Shown: in pieces, positions 57,875 to 64,000 of the stretch
Numbering within the stretch: the first letter of the stretch is position 1
Layout of the letters: each line of letters opens with the position of its first letter
Source of the DNA: CAYQJS01 sp964417895
Lineage (GTDB): Bacteria; Chloroflexota; UBA6077; SHYK01
DNA: 64,000 bases
Assembly (NCBI GenBank): GCA_964417895.1
Contig: CAYQJS010000016.1
Location: 28,384 to 92,383 of the forward strand
Direction: 5' to 3'
Made by a program: the position numbers and the translations under genes
The notes under the pieces: generated by a model
Database searches by the model: none
What the model was told of the DNA's origin: nothing
Seen by the model: the letters and a program-made list of their open reading frames with translations, nothing else

Positions 57875-58380
57875 GGACCGCCCCCGGACATTGGCGCCGG
57901 TATCCGCTGGTTCTGTTCCTCCTGGAAAATTCGGTGCTCCGTCGACCAGAGACTCTTGAAGTAGGTGATCACCGCGGCGACCTCACCATCGGTCAGTTCG
58001 TCTCGGAAAGCGGGCATGGTCAGATCGGGGCTCGTATTGAAGGGATCGCGTTGCCCGTCGCGAATGATCTCGGCGAGCTGCCCGTCGCTATGACGCCAGG
58101 TGTGGCCGCGGTCATCGTGGGGTGGCGCCGGCAGGTTGCCGTCCGCGCCGGGTCGCTGCCAGTCGGCGGCGCCTTCTGCGTTGGCACCGTGACACCTGGC
58201 GCAGTGCTGGGCGTACACTCGCCGAGCCCGGGCAATCTCCTCAGCTGCCACGGTCGGCAGGGCCACTGGTATCGATGTCCTTGGGTCAAGCCCCCCGGGG
58301 AGGGCGCACCCAACCATGAACAACAGGAGAGCCACCGGCGCCAATCTCCCTGGAGAGTAGAATTTACTTCTGCATGCCAA
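57871..58380 (-). CDS. Cytochrome c lipoprotein
   Basis: A 169-residue product if started at TTG 58380, overlapping the upstream gene by 17 bases. Lipobox APVALLLFMVGC; haem motif HCARCHGANAEG; and LTMPAFRDELTDGEVAAVITYFKSLW with the axial Met. PAPPHDDRGHTWRHSDGQL resembles a segment of the partial cytochrome at 63787, so the two are paralogues. It lies between the two UGA-containing genes, overlapping both, so all three are one transcription unit. The start codon is uncertain. Confidence 0.82.
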   Translation of the reverse strand: MACRSKFYSPGRLAPVALLLFMVGCALPGGLDPRTSIPVALPTVAAEEIARARRVYAQHCARCHGANAEGAADWQRPGADGNLPAPPHDDRGHTWRHSDGQLAEIIRDGQRDPFNTSPDLTMPAFRDELTDGEVAAVITYFKSLWSTEHRIFQEEQNQRIPAPMSGGGP

Positions 58381-59281
58381 CAATCGGCCCGGACGACGCT
58401 TGCCACGACGTGCCGCCATCCTCACTCACGACGACAGTTCCGGCCTGCGTCACGCCCAGAAGCCGCTCGGCGGAGCGTGGATCGAGCGCCACGCCGGCGA
58501 GGCGGTTTTCGGGCGGCGCTCCCGGGGCACGGTGCCACGTCTGGCCGGCATCGTCCGAGCGGTAGAGCGCGCCCTCGTGCAGGGCATACACGCGCGTTGG
58601 CTGCACCGGGTCGATCAGCAATGTGGAGAGGCCGCCTTCGGTGGGCAACCTGCCCATCTGCCGCCACCCTCAGAAGCAGTCCATGCTCAGATACGGCCCG
58701 GAGGGCGTGGCGGCGTAGAGCCAGCCGGTATTCATACTTCCCGGCAGCGTCGAATGCGCGAGCGCCACGACGGAAACGGGAGGTCCATCGTCCATCTTCT
58801 GCCACCGATTCCCGTTATCCTCGGTCTGGAACACGCCCTGCCCGGGGATGGCGGCGTAGATCGTGTTGCTGCGGAAGGAGTGGACGGCGAACGCCGCCAC
58901 CTCCTGGCTTGGGAGTGAGGCGCCGATGGCGCGCCACGTCTTCCCGCCATCGTCCGAACGCATGATCCCTGCGCCCGCTCCCGCGGCGTAGACGCTCCCT
59001 GGCGCAACTGCGCTCGTAGCGACGTGGCGGATCCTGTCCGGATGAGTTATGCCTGTCGTCGGAACGCGCTCCCAGCTTTGCCCGCCATCGATGCTCCGAA
59101 AGAGGCCGCCGCTGGCCTTGAGCAGGCCACCATCCACTGGGTCGATCGCGAGGCCTACCACGGGCTGAGATTGAGCTGTGAGCCCGCGATCGCTACCGCC
59201 AGCAGTCAGGGGACGGCATCCAACACTCGCGACAATGGCAACAAGCAGTCCGGCGAGGGCTAAATGCGTCGCGTGCCTCAT
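58364..59281 (-). CDS. Secreted Asp-box beta-propeller lipoprotein, probable selenoprotein (in-frame UGA)
   Basis: Reading through TGA at 58670-58672 gives 305 residues. ATG 59281 starts a lipoprotein signal (LALAGLLVAIVASVGC). Asp-box repeats follow: SIDGGQSW, SDDGGKTW, TEDNGNRW, then SMDCF-U-GW, then SDDAGQTW and SEDGGTSW, so the UGA lies in the fourth box and read-through keeps the S-x-D...W spacing and restores the remaining propeller blades. U would be residue 204, giving C-F-U. A SECIS-like hairpin follows. The frame is unbroken on both sides. Function unknown; a thiol/selenol pair in a surface loop suggests redox or metal chemistry. A nonsense mutation is the alternative. Confidence 0.66.
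58642..58656 (-). promoter_or_regulatory. SECIS-like hairpin after the beta-propeller UGA
   Basis: In the mRNA, UGGGCA-GGU-UGCCCA is a perfect 6-base-pair stem with a GGU loop (AGGUU if the last pair opens, similar to the AGGUCU loop of E. coli fdhF). It begins 13 nucleotides after the UGA, and the loop lies 19 nucleotides after it. Confidence 0.55.
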
Positions 59282-59402
59282 GTGTGCCACCCCTCCGTGC
59301 CGAGCGAGCAACGCGAGTCCACAGATGCTGAGCTTCGAGAGAATCTGCTGCTCAGCGACTGGGCCAGCAGGCATCCTGCTATGGCCGATAGTACGATGGA
59401 GC

Positions 59403-59427
59403 ATTATAATCCTCTCGGAGCCGAGAG
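59403..59427. promoter_or_regulatory. Shared divergent promoter with adjacent dyad
   Basis: ATTATAAT at 59403-59410 is self-complementary, so it offers a perfect TATAAT -10 box on both strands: rightward for the Met-rich/BlaI operon, leftward for the UGA-containing operon. Directly beside it CTCTCGG-AG-CCGAGAG (59412-59427) is a perfect 7-base dyad around the predicted rightward start site, a likely operator. No clear -35 boxes are visible, which suggests activator control. Confidence 0.55.
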
Positions 59428-59449
59428 AACTCTTGGCTGGGGCGACACG

Positions 59450-59836
59450 ATGGAAGACGGACCAAAGACTCACCGAACGAAACGAGCTTGGATTGCTGCC
59501 GCAGCGGGCTTGCTCATGCTTGCGCTAACGGTCGGCCTGGTCTCCGCCCAGGGGCCCATGCCGCCCATGATGCCCGCAGAGCCTCAATCCGAAACCGCCA
59601 CGACCCACGAGCAAATGCACCAGATGATGGACGCCATGCACGGCGAGGGCGCCAGCGAGCGCATGCATCAGGCGATGGGCGAGGACGGGGAGCGGATGAT
59701 GGACCAGTGCGTCGCGATGATGAACATGATGAGCCCCATGCGGGGCATGATGGGCGATGAGGCCATGCCAGGCATGATGGGCGAGCCCCGACGCGGGTCC
59801 ATGTCCGACATGATGCGACGCATGATGGGCCGCTAG
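59450..59836 (+). CDS. Exported methionine-rich protein
   Basis: A 128-residue protein from ATG 59450: signal peptide RAWIAAAAGLLMLALTVGLVSA, then a mature part packed with Met and His (MHQMMDAMHG, DQCVAMMNMMSPM, MRGMMGDEAMPGMMG, DMMRRMMGR). Met-rich secreted proteins bind Cu(I) and occur in copper-resistance loci. This role fits the BlaI-type regulator, SCO and TlpA genes downstream. No defined family recognised. Confidence 0.7.
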   Translation: MEDGPKTHRTKRAWIAAAAGLLMLALTVGLVSAQGPMPPMMPAEPQSETATTHEQMHQMMDAMHGEGASERMHQAMGEDGERMMDQCVAMMNMMSPMRGMMGDEAMPGMMGEPRRGSMSDMMRRMMGR

Positions 59837-59871
59837 GAGCGTCACGCGTGGACCATGGGCTAGAGGCTGAC

Positions 59872-60303
59872 ATGGACATCAGCGTGTTCCGGCCGGATCG
59901 GCCGGGCATCCGCAAGGTGCTCGGCGACCTCGAGGCTGAGATCATGGAGTTCATCTGGGATCGGCCAGCAGACGAGGGGACCACGGTTCGGGAGGTCTTC
60001 GAGGCGCTTTACGAGCGGCGACGCATCGCCTACACGACGGTCATGAACACGATGGCCCGCCTGGCCCGGAAACGGCTCCTGGCGGTGGAGAAGGACGACC
60101 AGGCCTACGTCTACCATCCGACCTTCAGCCAGGAGGAGTTCGTGTCGCGCTTCGTGGGACGCATCCTGGAGAGCCTGCTCGTCAGCTTCACCGGCCCCAC
60201 TTTGGAGGGCCTCAACGCCCTGGCTGATCCGGCAACGGCCGAGCGAGCGCGCCGGCTGCTCGACGAGATCGAGCGTCGGCGCGCAGCCGAGGAGGAACCA
60301 TAG
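59872..60303 (+). CDS. BlaI/MecI/CopY-family transcriptional repressor
   Basis: A 143-residue winged-helix protein from ATG 59872 (GTG 59848 is possible). The fold is clear: LGDLEAEIMEFIWDRP, TTVREVFEALYERRRIAYTTVMNTMARLARKRLL (recognition helix) and AYVYHPTFSQEEFVSRFVGRIL leading to the dimer region. In BlaI and CopY the repressor is removed by proteolysis or metal binding. The next gene encodes an M56-type protease, so proteolytic induction is the likelier mode. The dyad at 59412 is a candidate operator. Confidence 0.88.
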   Translation: MDISVFRPDRPGIRKVLGDLEAEIMEFIWDRPADEGTTVREVFEALYERRRIAYTTVMNTMARLARKRLLAVEKDDQAYVYHPTFSQEEFVSRFVGRILESLLVSFTGPTLEGLNALADPATAERARRLLDEIERRRAAEEEP

Positions 60304-61292
60304 TGCACGCCCTGCTGGCGCTGTCGGCGCTTCTCCTGGTAATCATGGGCGCGGCCCTGGCCCTCCGCCTGCTTCCGCGCCTCGCAGACTGGGAGGGACG
60401 TCGCCAGGTCCAGTTGCTCGTCCTGGCTGCCCCCGTCCTCGGCTTGGGGGTCGGCCTCGGTGGCGTTTCGCATTTCGGTGGCCACGTCTGTTTCATTGGC
60501 GTCCCACCGTGGGACTACACGCTCGGTCTGGCGCTCCCGCTCGGTATGGCAGCGGTGGCGCTGGGAGGCCTCGCCCTCGGCCTCGTGCGCTTGGCTCTGA
60601 TCCGTCGGATCTTCGCTCACCGAGGCACCCCTGCCCATCCGCAGCTCCAGGCGCTCGCCGACCGCCTGGCCGCGCACCTCGGGTCGCCCCGCCCGCGTGT
60701 GCTGCTCTGCCCACTCGACCGACCACTGGCGCTGGCCAGCGGCTTGTGGCGGCCGACCATCCTGCTCTCGACCTGGACGCTGGACCACCTGGATCGACGG
60801 GAGCTAGAGGCTGCGCTCGCCCACGAGCTCGGCCATGTAGCACGCCGCGACTATCTTGCCGCATGGTTCGCCACAGTACTGCGCGACGCCTTTTGCTACC
60901 TGCCAACCAGCTGGGCGGCGTACCGGCAGCTGCAGCGAGAGAAGGAGCTGGCGTGCGACGACCTGGCGGTTCGGATCACCCGTCGGCCCCTCGCACTGGC
61001 GAGTGCATTGGCCAAGGTTTGGCAACCAACGCTCTCCACAAACCCGACCTACCTGGCGCAGCCTTTCGACGGGGTGGGCGAGTCCATCGAAGGGCGTATC
61101 GAGCGGCTCCTCGCTCGGCCCGCACCGTCCATTGACGCAAGCCTTTCCCAACGCGACCGCCCGCGCTTTCGGGCCATCGCAGTTGCTGGTTCGGCGCTGG
61201 CGACACTGGTCGCCCTCCAGGGCGCGAACCTCGCTTTGCTGCTCGCCCCCATGGGCTGCGGGCCAGCCTCGGCGCTTGCCAGGCTGGTTTAA
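60303..61292 (+). CDS. M56 (BlaR1-like) membrane metalloprotease
   Basis: A 329-residue protein with N-terminal membrane helices (LLALSALLLVIMGAALALRLL; VLGLGVGLGGV; LALPLGMAAVALGGLALGLV), the zinc motif ALAHELGHVARRDYLAAW (HExxH), and EKELACDDLAVRIT with the third ligand. A C-terminal helix follows, but there is no penicillin-binding sensor domain, so the signal is not a beta-lactam bound there. GTG 60303 overlaps the BlaI stop by one base. Likely cleaves the neighbouring repressor on an envelope or metal signal. Confidence 0.87.
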   Translation: MHALLALSALLLVIMGAALALRLLPRLADWEGRRQVQLLVLAAPVLGLGVGLGGVSHFGGHVCFIGVPPWDYTLGLALPLGMAAVALGGLALGLVRLALIRRIFAHRGTPAHPQLQALADRLAAHLGSPRPRVLLCPLDRPLALASGLWRPTILLSTWTLDHLDRRELEAALAHELGHVARRDYLAAWFATVLRDAFCYLPTSWAAYRQLQREKELACDDLAVRITRRPLALASALAKVWQPTLSTNPTYLAQPFDGVGESIEGRIERLLARPAPSIDASLSQRDRPRFRAIAVAGSALATLVALQGANLALLLAPMGCGPASALARLV

Positions 61293-61313
61293 TCGAGAGA
61301 GGAGAACTAACGC

Positions 61314-61904
61314 ATGGAGAACTTGCTCGGCCTTCTACCGCTGCTCGCATGTCCGCTGATGATGGGCCTCATGATGATATGGATGATGCGCGGGCAACCA
61401 AGCCAGACTCCAGATGGCACGTCGGCCGCCGGAGCGCCCGGCCATCAGCCAGTCCCTACGGCATACGCCGCTGAGACCCAGCGCGCCGAGCCAGGACCGT
61501 CCACCTCCCGGCCGATATGGAATGCCTTCGGCCTATGCTTGAACTGGAAGGTTGTCGCGGCGCTCGGGGTGGTTGGCCTCGCCATCTGGGTAGTTGCGCC
61601 GGGGCTCATCTGGGCGGCCGTGCCGGTCCTTCTTCTGGCCGCCTGCCCGCTTTCCATGCTGTTGATGATGCGCGGCATGCAGGGCACGCAGCGCGCGGCG
61701 CAGCGTCCGCAGACGAGCCAGAGTATCGCGGCGCCGCTGCCGCGCCAGGAGCACTTGAGCGATCTGCGAGGCCGGCTCGCGAGCCTGCAGGCCGAAGAGG
61801 TTGTCCTTGCTCGTGAGATCACCGCGGTGGAGCGGGGGCAGACCGGCATAGAGCGCGAGGCCGCGGCGCCAGCGCGTGGGGCGAACGGGCGTGGAGCTTC
61901 CTAG
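61314..61904 (+). CDS. Membrane protein with two Met/Cys-rich helical segments
   Basis: A 196-residue protein. It begins with the hydrophobic Met-rich helix LLPLLACPLMMGLMMIWMM, typical of small proteins in copper or mercury loci. A second membrane region at about residues 78-120 repeats the theme (LLLAACPLSMLLMMRGM), and a coiled C-terminal segment follows (LRGRLASLQAEEVVLAREI). Both helices share an ACPL...MM motif, which suggests an internal duplication and possible metal contact. Family name not recognised. Confidence 0.62.
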   Translation: MENLLGLLPLLACPLMMGLMMIWMMRGQPSQTPDGTSAAGAPGHQPVPTAYAAETQRAEPGPSTSRPIWNAFGLCLNWKVVAALGVVGLAIWVVAPGLIWAAVPVLLLAACPLSMLLMMRGMQGTQRAAQRPQTSQSIAAPLPRQEHLSDLRGRLASLQAEEVVLAREITAVERGQTGIEREAAAPARGANGRGAS

Positions 61905-62553
61905 CGGCCAGCCTCGGGGAACGGTCCACGTCACCGACAGGCCGGACTCCGCTCCGGGACGAATGACGGGCGCGACGGCTCAGCCAGCGCACCATTCCCG
62001 CTTCGCGAGCGCGATCGTCGGAGCCGTCCTGGTTCTCCTGATCGCAGCGCTCCTGGTCGTCTTCGGGCTTGCCCTGCTGCGGCGACAGGCGCCCGGCGGC
62101 GGCTTCGGCATCAACGCCGTGGGCAAGGCCGCGGAGATGAAAGCCCGGCCAGCCCCAGACTTCCTGGTCGACTCGTTCACCGGTGCGCCCGTGCGCATCT
62201 CGGAGCTGCGCGGGCAGACGATCGTGCTGAACTTCTGGGCATCCTGGTGCCCACCATGCCGCGCCGAGGCTCGGACCCTTGCCGCGGCGGCCGAGGCCTA
62301 TGCCGACCGTGGCGTCACCTTTATCGGCATCAACGTGTGGGACTCCGATGCGGAGGCCCGCGCCTTCGTGGAGCGCTTTGACGTGCGCTACCCGAACGGT
62401 CCCGACAATGGGGGCAGGATCACCGTCGAGTATGGCGTGACCGGCCTGCCGGAGACGTTCTTGATCACCAGGGAAGGGACGCTCGTCAAAAAGTGGATCG
62501 GGCCGCTTTCACAGACTCAGCTCGAGGAGTTCGTCGAGGAGGCACTGCAATAG
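61891..62553 (+). CDS. TlpA/ResA-like thioredoxin, membrane-anchored
   Basis: A 220-residue protein (GTG 61891; ATG 61963 possible). Membrane anchor AIVGAVLVLLIAALLVVFGLAL, then a thioredoxin domain with APDFLVDSFTGAPVRISELRG, VLNFWASWCPPCRAEART (WCxxC), VTFIGINVWDSDAEA and VTGLPETFLITREG (cis-Pro). Reduces extracytoplasmic disulfides, for example in apocytochromes or copper-site proteins. The 5' end overlaps the preceding gene. Confidence 0.9.
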   Translation: MELPSGQPRGTVHVTDRPDSAPGRMTGATAQPAHHSRFASAIVGAVLVLLIAALLVVFGLALLRRQAPGGGFGINAVGKAAEMKARPAPDFLVDSFTGAPVRISELRGQTIVLNFWASWCPPCRAEARTLAAAAEAYADRGVTFIGINVWDSDAEARAFVERFDVRYPNGPDNGGRITVEYGVTGLPETFLITREGTLVKKWIGPLSQTQLEEFVEEALQ

Positions 62554-63113
62554 GGATCGGCAAGTTTCACCCTGGGCGGCGGACGAGATCCGTTCAAAGC
62601 CGGACGCGACAGATCCTCCGCGGGGCATCCGGCGCCTTGATAGCCACGGTTCTCATCGGCTGCGGTGTGGCGGGCGGGGCGAAGGAGGCAGCTCCGACCG
62701 ACGTGGAACGGGCGCCGAATTTCGAGCTGACCACGCTGGAAGGGGAGCGCCTGATCCTGGCCGACCTGGCGGGGAAGGCGGTCGTGCTGAACTTCTGGGC
62801 CTCCTGGTGCGCCCCATGCCGGGCCGAAATGCCCCAGTTCGAGACGACCTACCGCGGGTATCAAGATCGGGGCGTCGTTTTCGTCGGAGCGGCCGTGGAG
62901 GACGATTTGATGTCGGCACGCGAGTTCGCACGCCACCTGGGGATCACGTATCCCCTCGGCCTCGACGAAGACGGCGCCATAGCCCGGAGCTATCGGCTGT
63001 TTGGCCTGCCGGGCACCATGTTCATCAGCCGGGATGGCACGCTCGTGCGCCGCTGGGCCGGCATTCTCGACGAGCGGCAGTTGGTTCAGTTCGTCGAGGA
63101 GATCGCCCGGTGA
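62550..63113 (+). CDS. Second TlpA/ResA-like thioredoxin lipoprotein with apparent AUA start
   Basis: A thioredoxin-fold lipoprotein: GALIATVLIGC lipobox, APNFELTTLEGERLILADLAG, VLNFWASWCAPCRAEMPQF (WCxxC) and RLFGLPGTMFISRDG. GAGGAGG at 62536-62542 lies 7 bases before ATA 62550, which overlaps the previous TAG stop (ATAG); this would give 187 residues. The only standard start upstream is GTG 62493, deep inside the preceding gene. No in-frame ATG, GTG or TTG lies between ATA and the signal core except a TTG within the hydrophobic core. Confidence 0.85.
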   Translation: MGIGKFHPGRRTRSVQSRTRQILRGASGALIATVLIGCGVAGGAKEAAPTDVERAPNFELTTLEGERLILADLAGKAVVLNFWASWCAPCRAEMPQFETTYRGYQDRGVVFVGAAVEDDLMSAREFARHLGITYPLGLDEDGAIARSYRLFGLPGTMFISRDGTLVRRWAGILDERQLVQFVEEIAR

Positions 63114-63123
63114 GGTGCGGACC

Positions 63124-63774
63124 GTGAGATTTTCTCCGCTTGGTCGCCTCGCGCTCCTCTCCGTCCCGCTGGCCGGACTGGCGGTATTGCTGGCCGTGGC
63201 CGGCTTCGGCCGGCTGCGCGCAGCGGACACCCTGGAGCTCTTCGGCGCAGCCCCGAGCTTTGCCGGCCTCGTCGACCAGGATGGGCGGCCAACCAGCGTA
63301 GGCGAGCTCCGCGGCAAAGTCGTCGTGGCGAACTTCATCTACACGAGCTGCACCGATATCTGCCCGCTCCTCACTGCGCGGATGCGCCAAATCCAGGAGC
63401 GGCTCCGGCAGGAGAACCTGCTGGACAGCCAGGTGCAGCTGCTCTCCTTCAGCGTCGATCCGTCGCGCGACACTCCCGAGGTGCTGCGCGCCTATGCCGA
63501 GCGCAACGGGGCCGATCCGACCGCCTGGCGCTTCCTTACAGGATCGGAGAAGCAGCTGATTCCCTTGATCGTTGATGGGTTCCATTTGGGTGTCGACGTG
63601 CTGCCGCCCCCGGAGGCGACCCACGATGACGAAGCCGGCCATGACTCCTACGAGGTGATGCACAGCGGACGCTTCGTGCTTATCGATCGGGATTGGCGTA
63701 TCCGTGCCTACTATGACGGACGGGAGATCGAGCCTGAACGCGTGCAACGCGATGTCCGCCAGCTCCTCAGGTGA
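63124..63774 (+). CDS. SCO1/SenC-family copper chaperone or thiol reductase
   Basis: A 216-residue protein with an N-terminal anchor (LALLSVPLAGLAVLLAVAGF) and a thioredoxin fold carrying VVVANFIYTSCTDICPLLTARM (CxxxC), SVDPSRDTPEVL and the distal ligand His in YEVMHSGRFVLID. These three ligands bind copper in SCO proteins for cytochrome oxidase CuA assembly. A His-Asp-rich loop (EATHDDEAGHDS) adds possible metal sites. GTG 63124 (63115 also possible). Confidence 0.92.
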   Translation: MRFSPLGRLALLSVPLAGLAVLLAVAGFGRLRAADTLELFGAAPSFAGLVDQDGRPTSVGELRGKVVVANFIYTSCTDICPLLTARMRQIQERLRQENLLDSQVQLLSFSVDPSRDTPEVLRAYAERNGADPTAWRFLTGSEKQLIPLIVDGFHLGVDVLPPPEATHDDEAGHDSYEVMHSGRFVLIDRDWRIRAYYDGREIEPERVQRDVRQLLR

Positions 63775-63786
63775 TGGAACCGCCCC

Positions 63787-64000
63787 GTGCGTCGTCCACG
63801 ATTCGTATCGGCAGTGGCGTGGCTGGGCGCGGTCGTTTTACTGGGGTGCGGTGGTCAGGTCGAGCGTGGTGCTGCGCTGTATGAGGCCAACTGCCGGAGC
63901 TGCCACGGTGGGGCTAGCGGGGGCGGCCTGCGGGACATCCCGCCGCCCCACAATGCGCACGGCCACACCTGGCATCACCAGGACTGCCTGATTACGGACA
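63787..64000 (+). CDS. Cytochrome c lipoprotein (partial, runs off the window)
   Basis: From GTG 63787: a lipoprotein signal AVAWLGAVVLLGC, then the haem motif NCRSCHGGASGG and PPPHNAHGHTWHHQD before the window ends. The latter phrase matches PAPPHDDRGHTWRHSD in the cytochrome at 57871-58380, so these are paralogues on either side of the shared control region. Last visible gene of the BlaI-TlpA-SCO operon. Confidence 0.75.
   Translation, partial: MRRPRFVSAVAWLGAVVLLGCGGQVERGAALYEANCRSCHGGASGGGLRDIPPPHNAHGHTWHHQDCLITD

Noticed and set aside
57530..58672. A variant genetic code (UGA = Trp) as the explanation of the in-frame UGA codons
   Set aside because: Many genes here end in TGA and tryptophans are encoded by TGG; only two genes are interrupted, both beside Cys residues.
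60303..61292. Beta-lactam sensor BlaR1
   Set aside because: No penicillin-binding sensor domain and no beta-lactamase gene; only the M56 protease part is present.

Overview
The window is GC-rich bacterial chromosome, most likely from a member of the Chloroflexota. The reasons are an alternative complex III respiratory cluster, System I cytochrome c maturation genes, an inositol-phosphate synthase with an N-terminal HTH, a LytR-CpsA-Psr wall protein and tightly overlapping operons (ATGA, GTGA). The phylum call is inference from gene content; no rRNA gene is present.

Layout. 1-5836: shikimate operon (end of a probable DAHP synthase, aroA, aroE, a fused aroK-aroB, aroQ) running into an LCP wall-polymer transferase. 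5855-8064 (minus): NYN/OST-HTH RNase-like protein with a homopolymer-damaged N-terminus, and a PH-domain membrane protein. 8112-15903: exopolysaccharide locus (two glycosyltransferases, initiating phosphoglycosyltransferase, two Wzz proteins, a degenerate tyrosine kinase, RmlA- and RmlB-like enzymes), followed by purA and a glycogen-debranching-type enzyme. 19414-26833: MurG-like gene diverging from a MerR-RsbRD regulator that starts the hemA-C-D-B-L operon. 27070-36410: Ddl, an FtsH-like membrane protease, an ITPase, a VapBC pair, a bicupin, a peptide-binding lipoprotein and a TAXI receptor, separated by palindromic repeats. 36580-39970: HTH-inositol-phosphate synthase with its own operator, tRNA-Pro, then a decayed region with a broken toxin-antitoxin pair and a phage terminase scrap, then a CBS protein. 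40263-54981 (minus): alternative complex III followed by cytochrome c and Ccm genes. 55069-64000: AI-2E-type permease, tRNA-Leu, then two divergent redox/metal-stress gene sets that share one short control region.

Most notable: the minus-strand set at 57170-59281 contains two genes each interrupted by a single in-frame UGA. Reading through each UGA restores a full domain. One UGA falls at the first position of a UxxC redox motif in a membrane-anchored redoxin; the other falls inside an Asp-box of a secreted beta-propeller (C-F-U). Thirteen to fourteen nucleotides after each UGA lies a short GC-rich hairpin whose loop starts with GG, which fits the published bacterial SECIS layout. I infer an extracytoplasmic selenoprotein operon next to a BlaI/M56, TlpA, SCO and cytochrome c operon.

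Other points: an HTH-inositol synthase fusion over a palindrome-covered, apparently leaderless promoter; two genes with good Shine-Dalgarno sequences placed before AUA codons; a CcmI-beta-propeller fusion; a tyrosine kinase lacking Walker lysine and aspartate; and a family of CCCTCCCCC/GGGGGAGGG palindromes at many gene borders.
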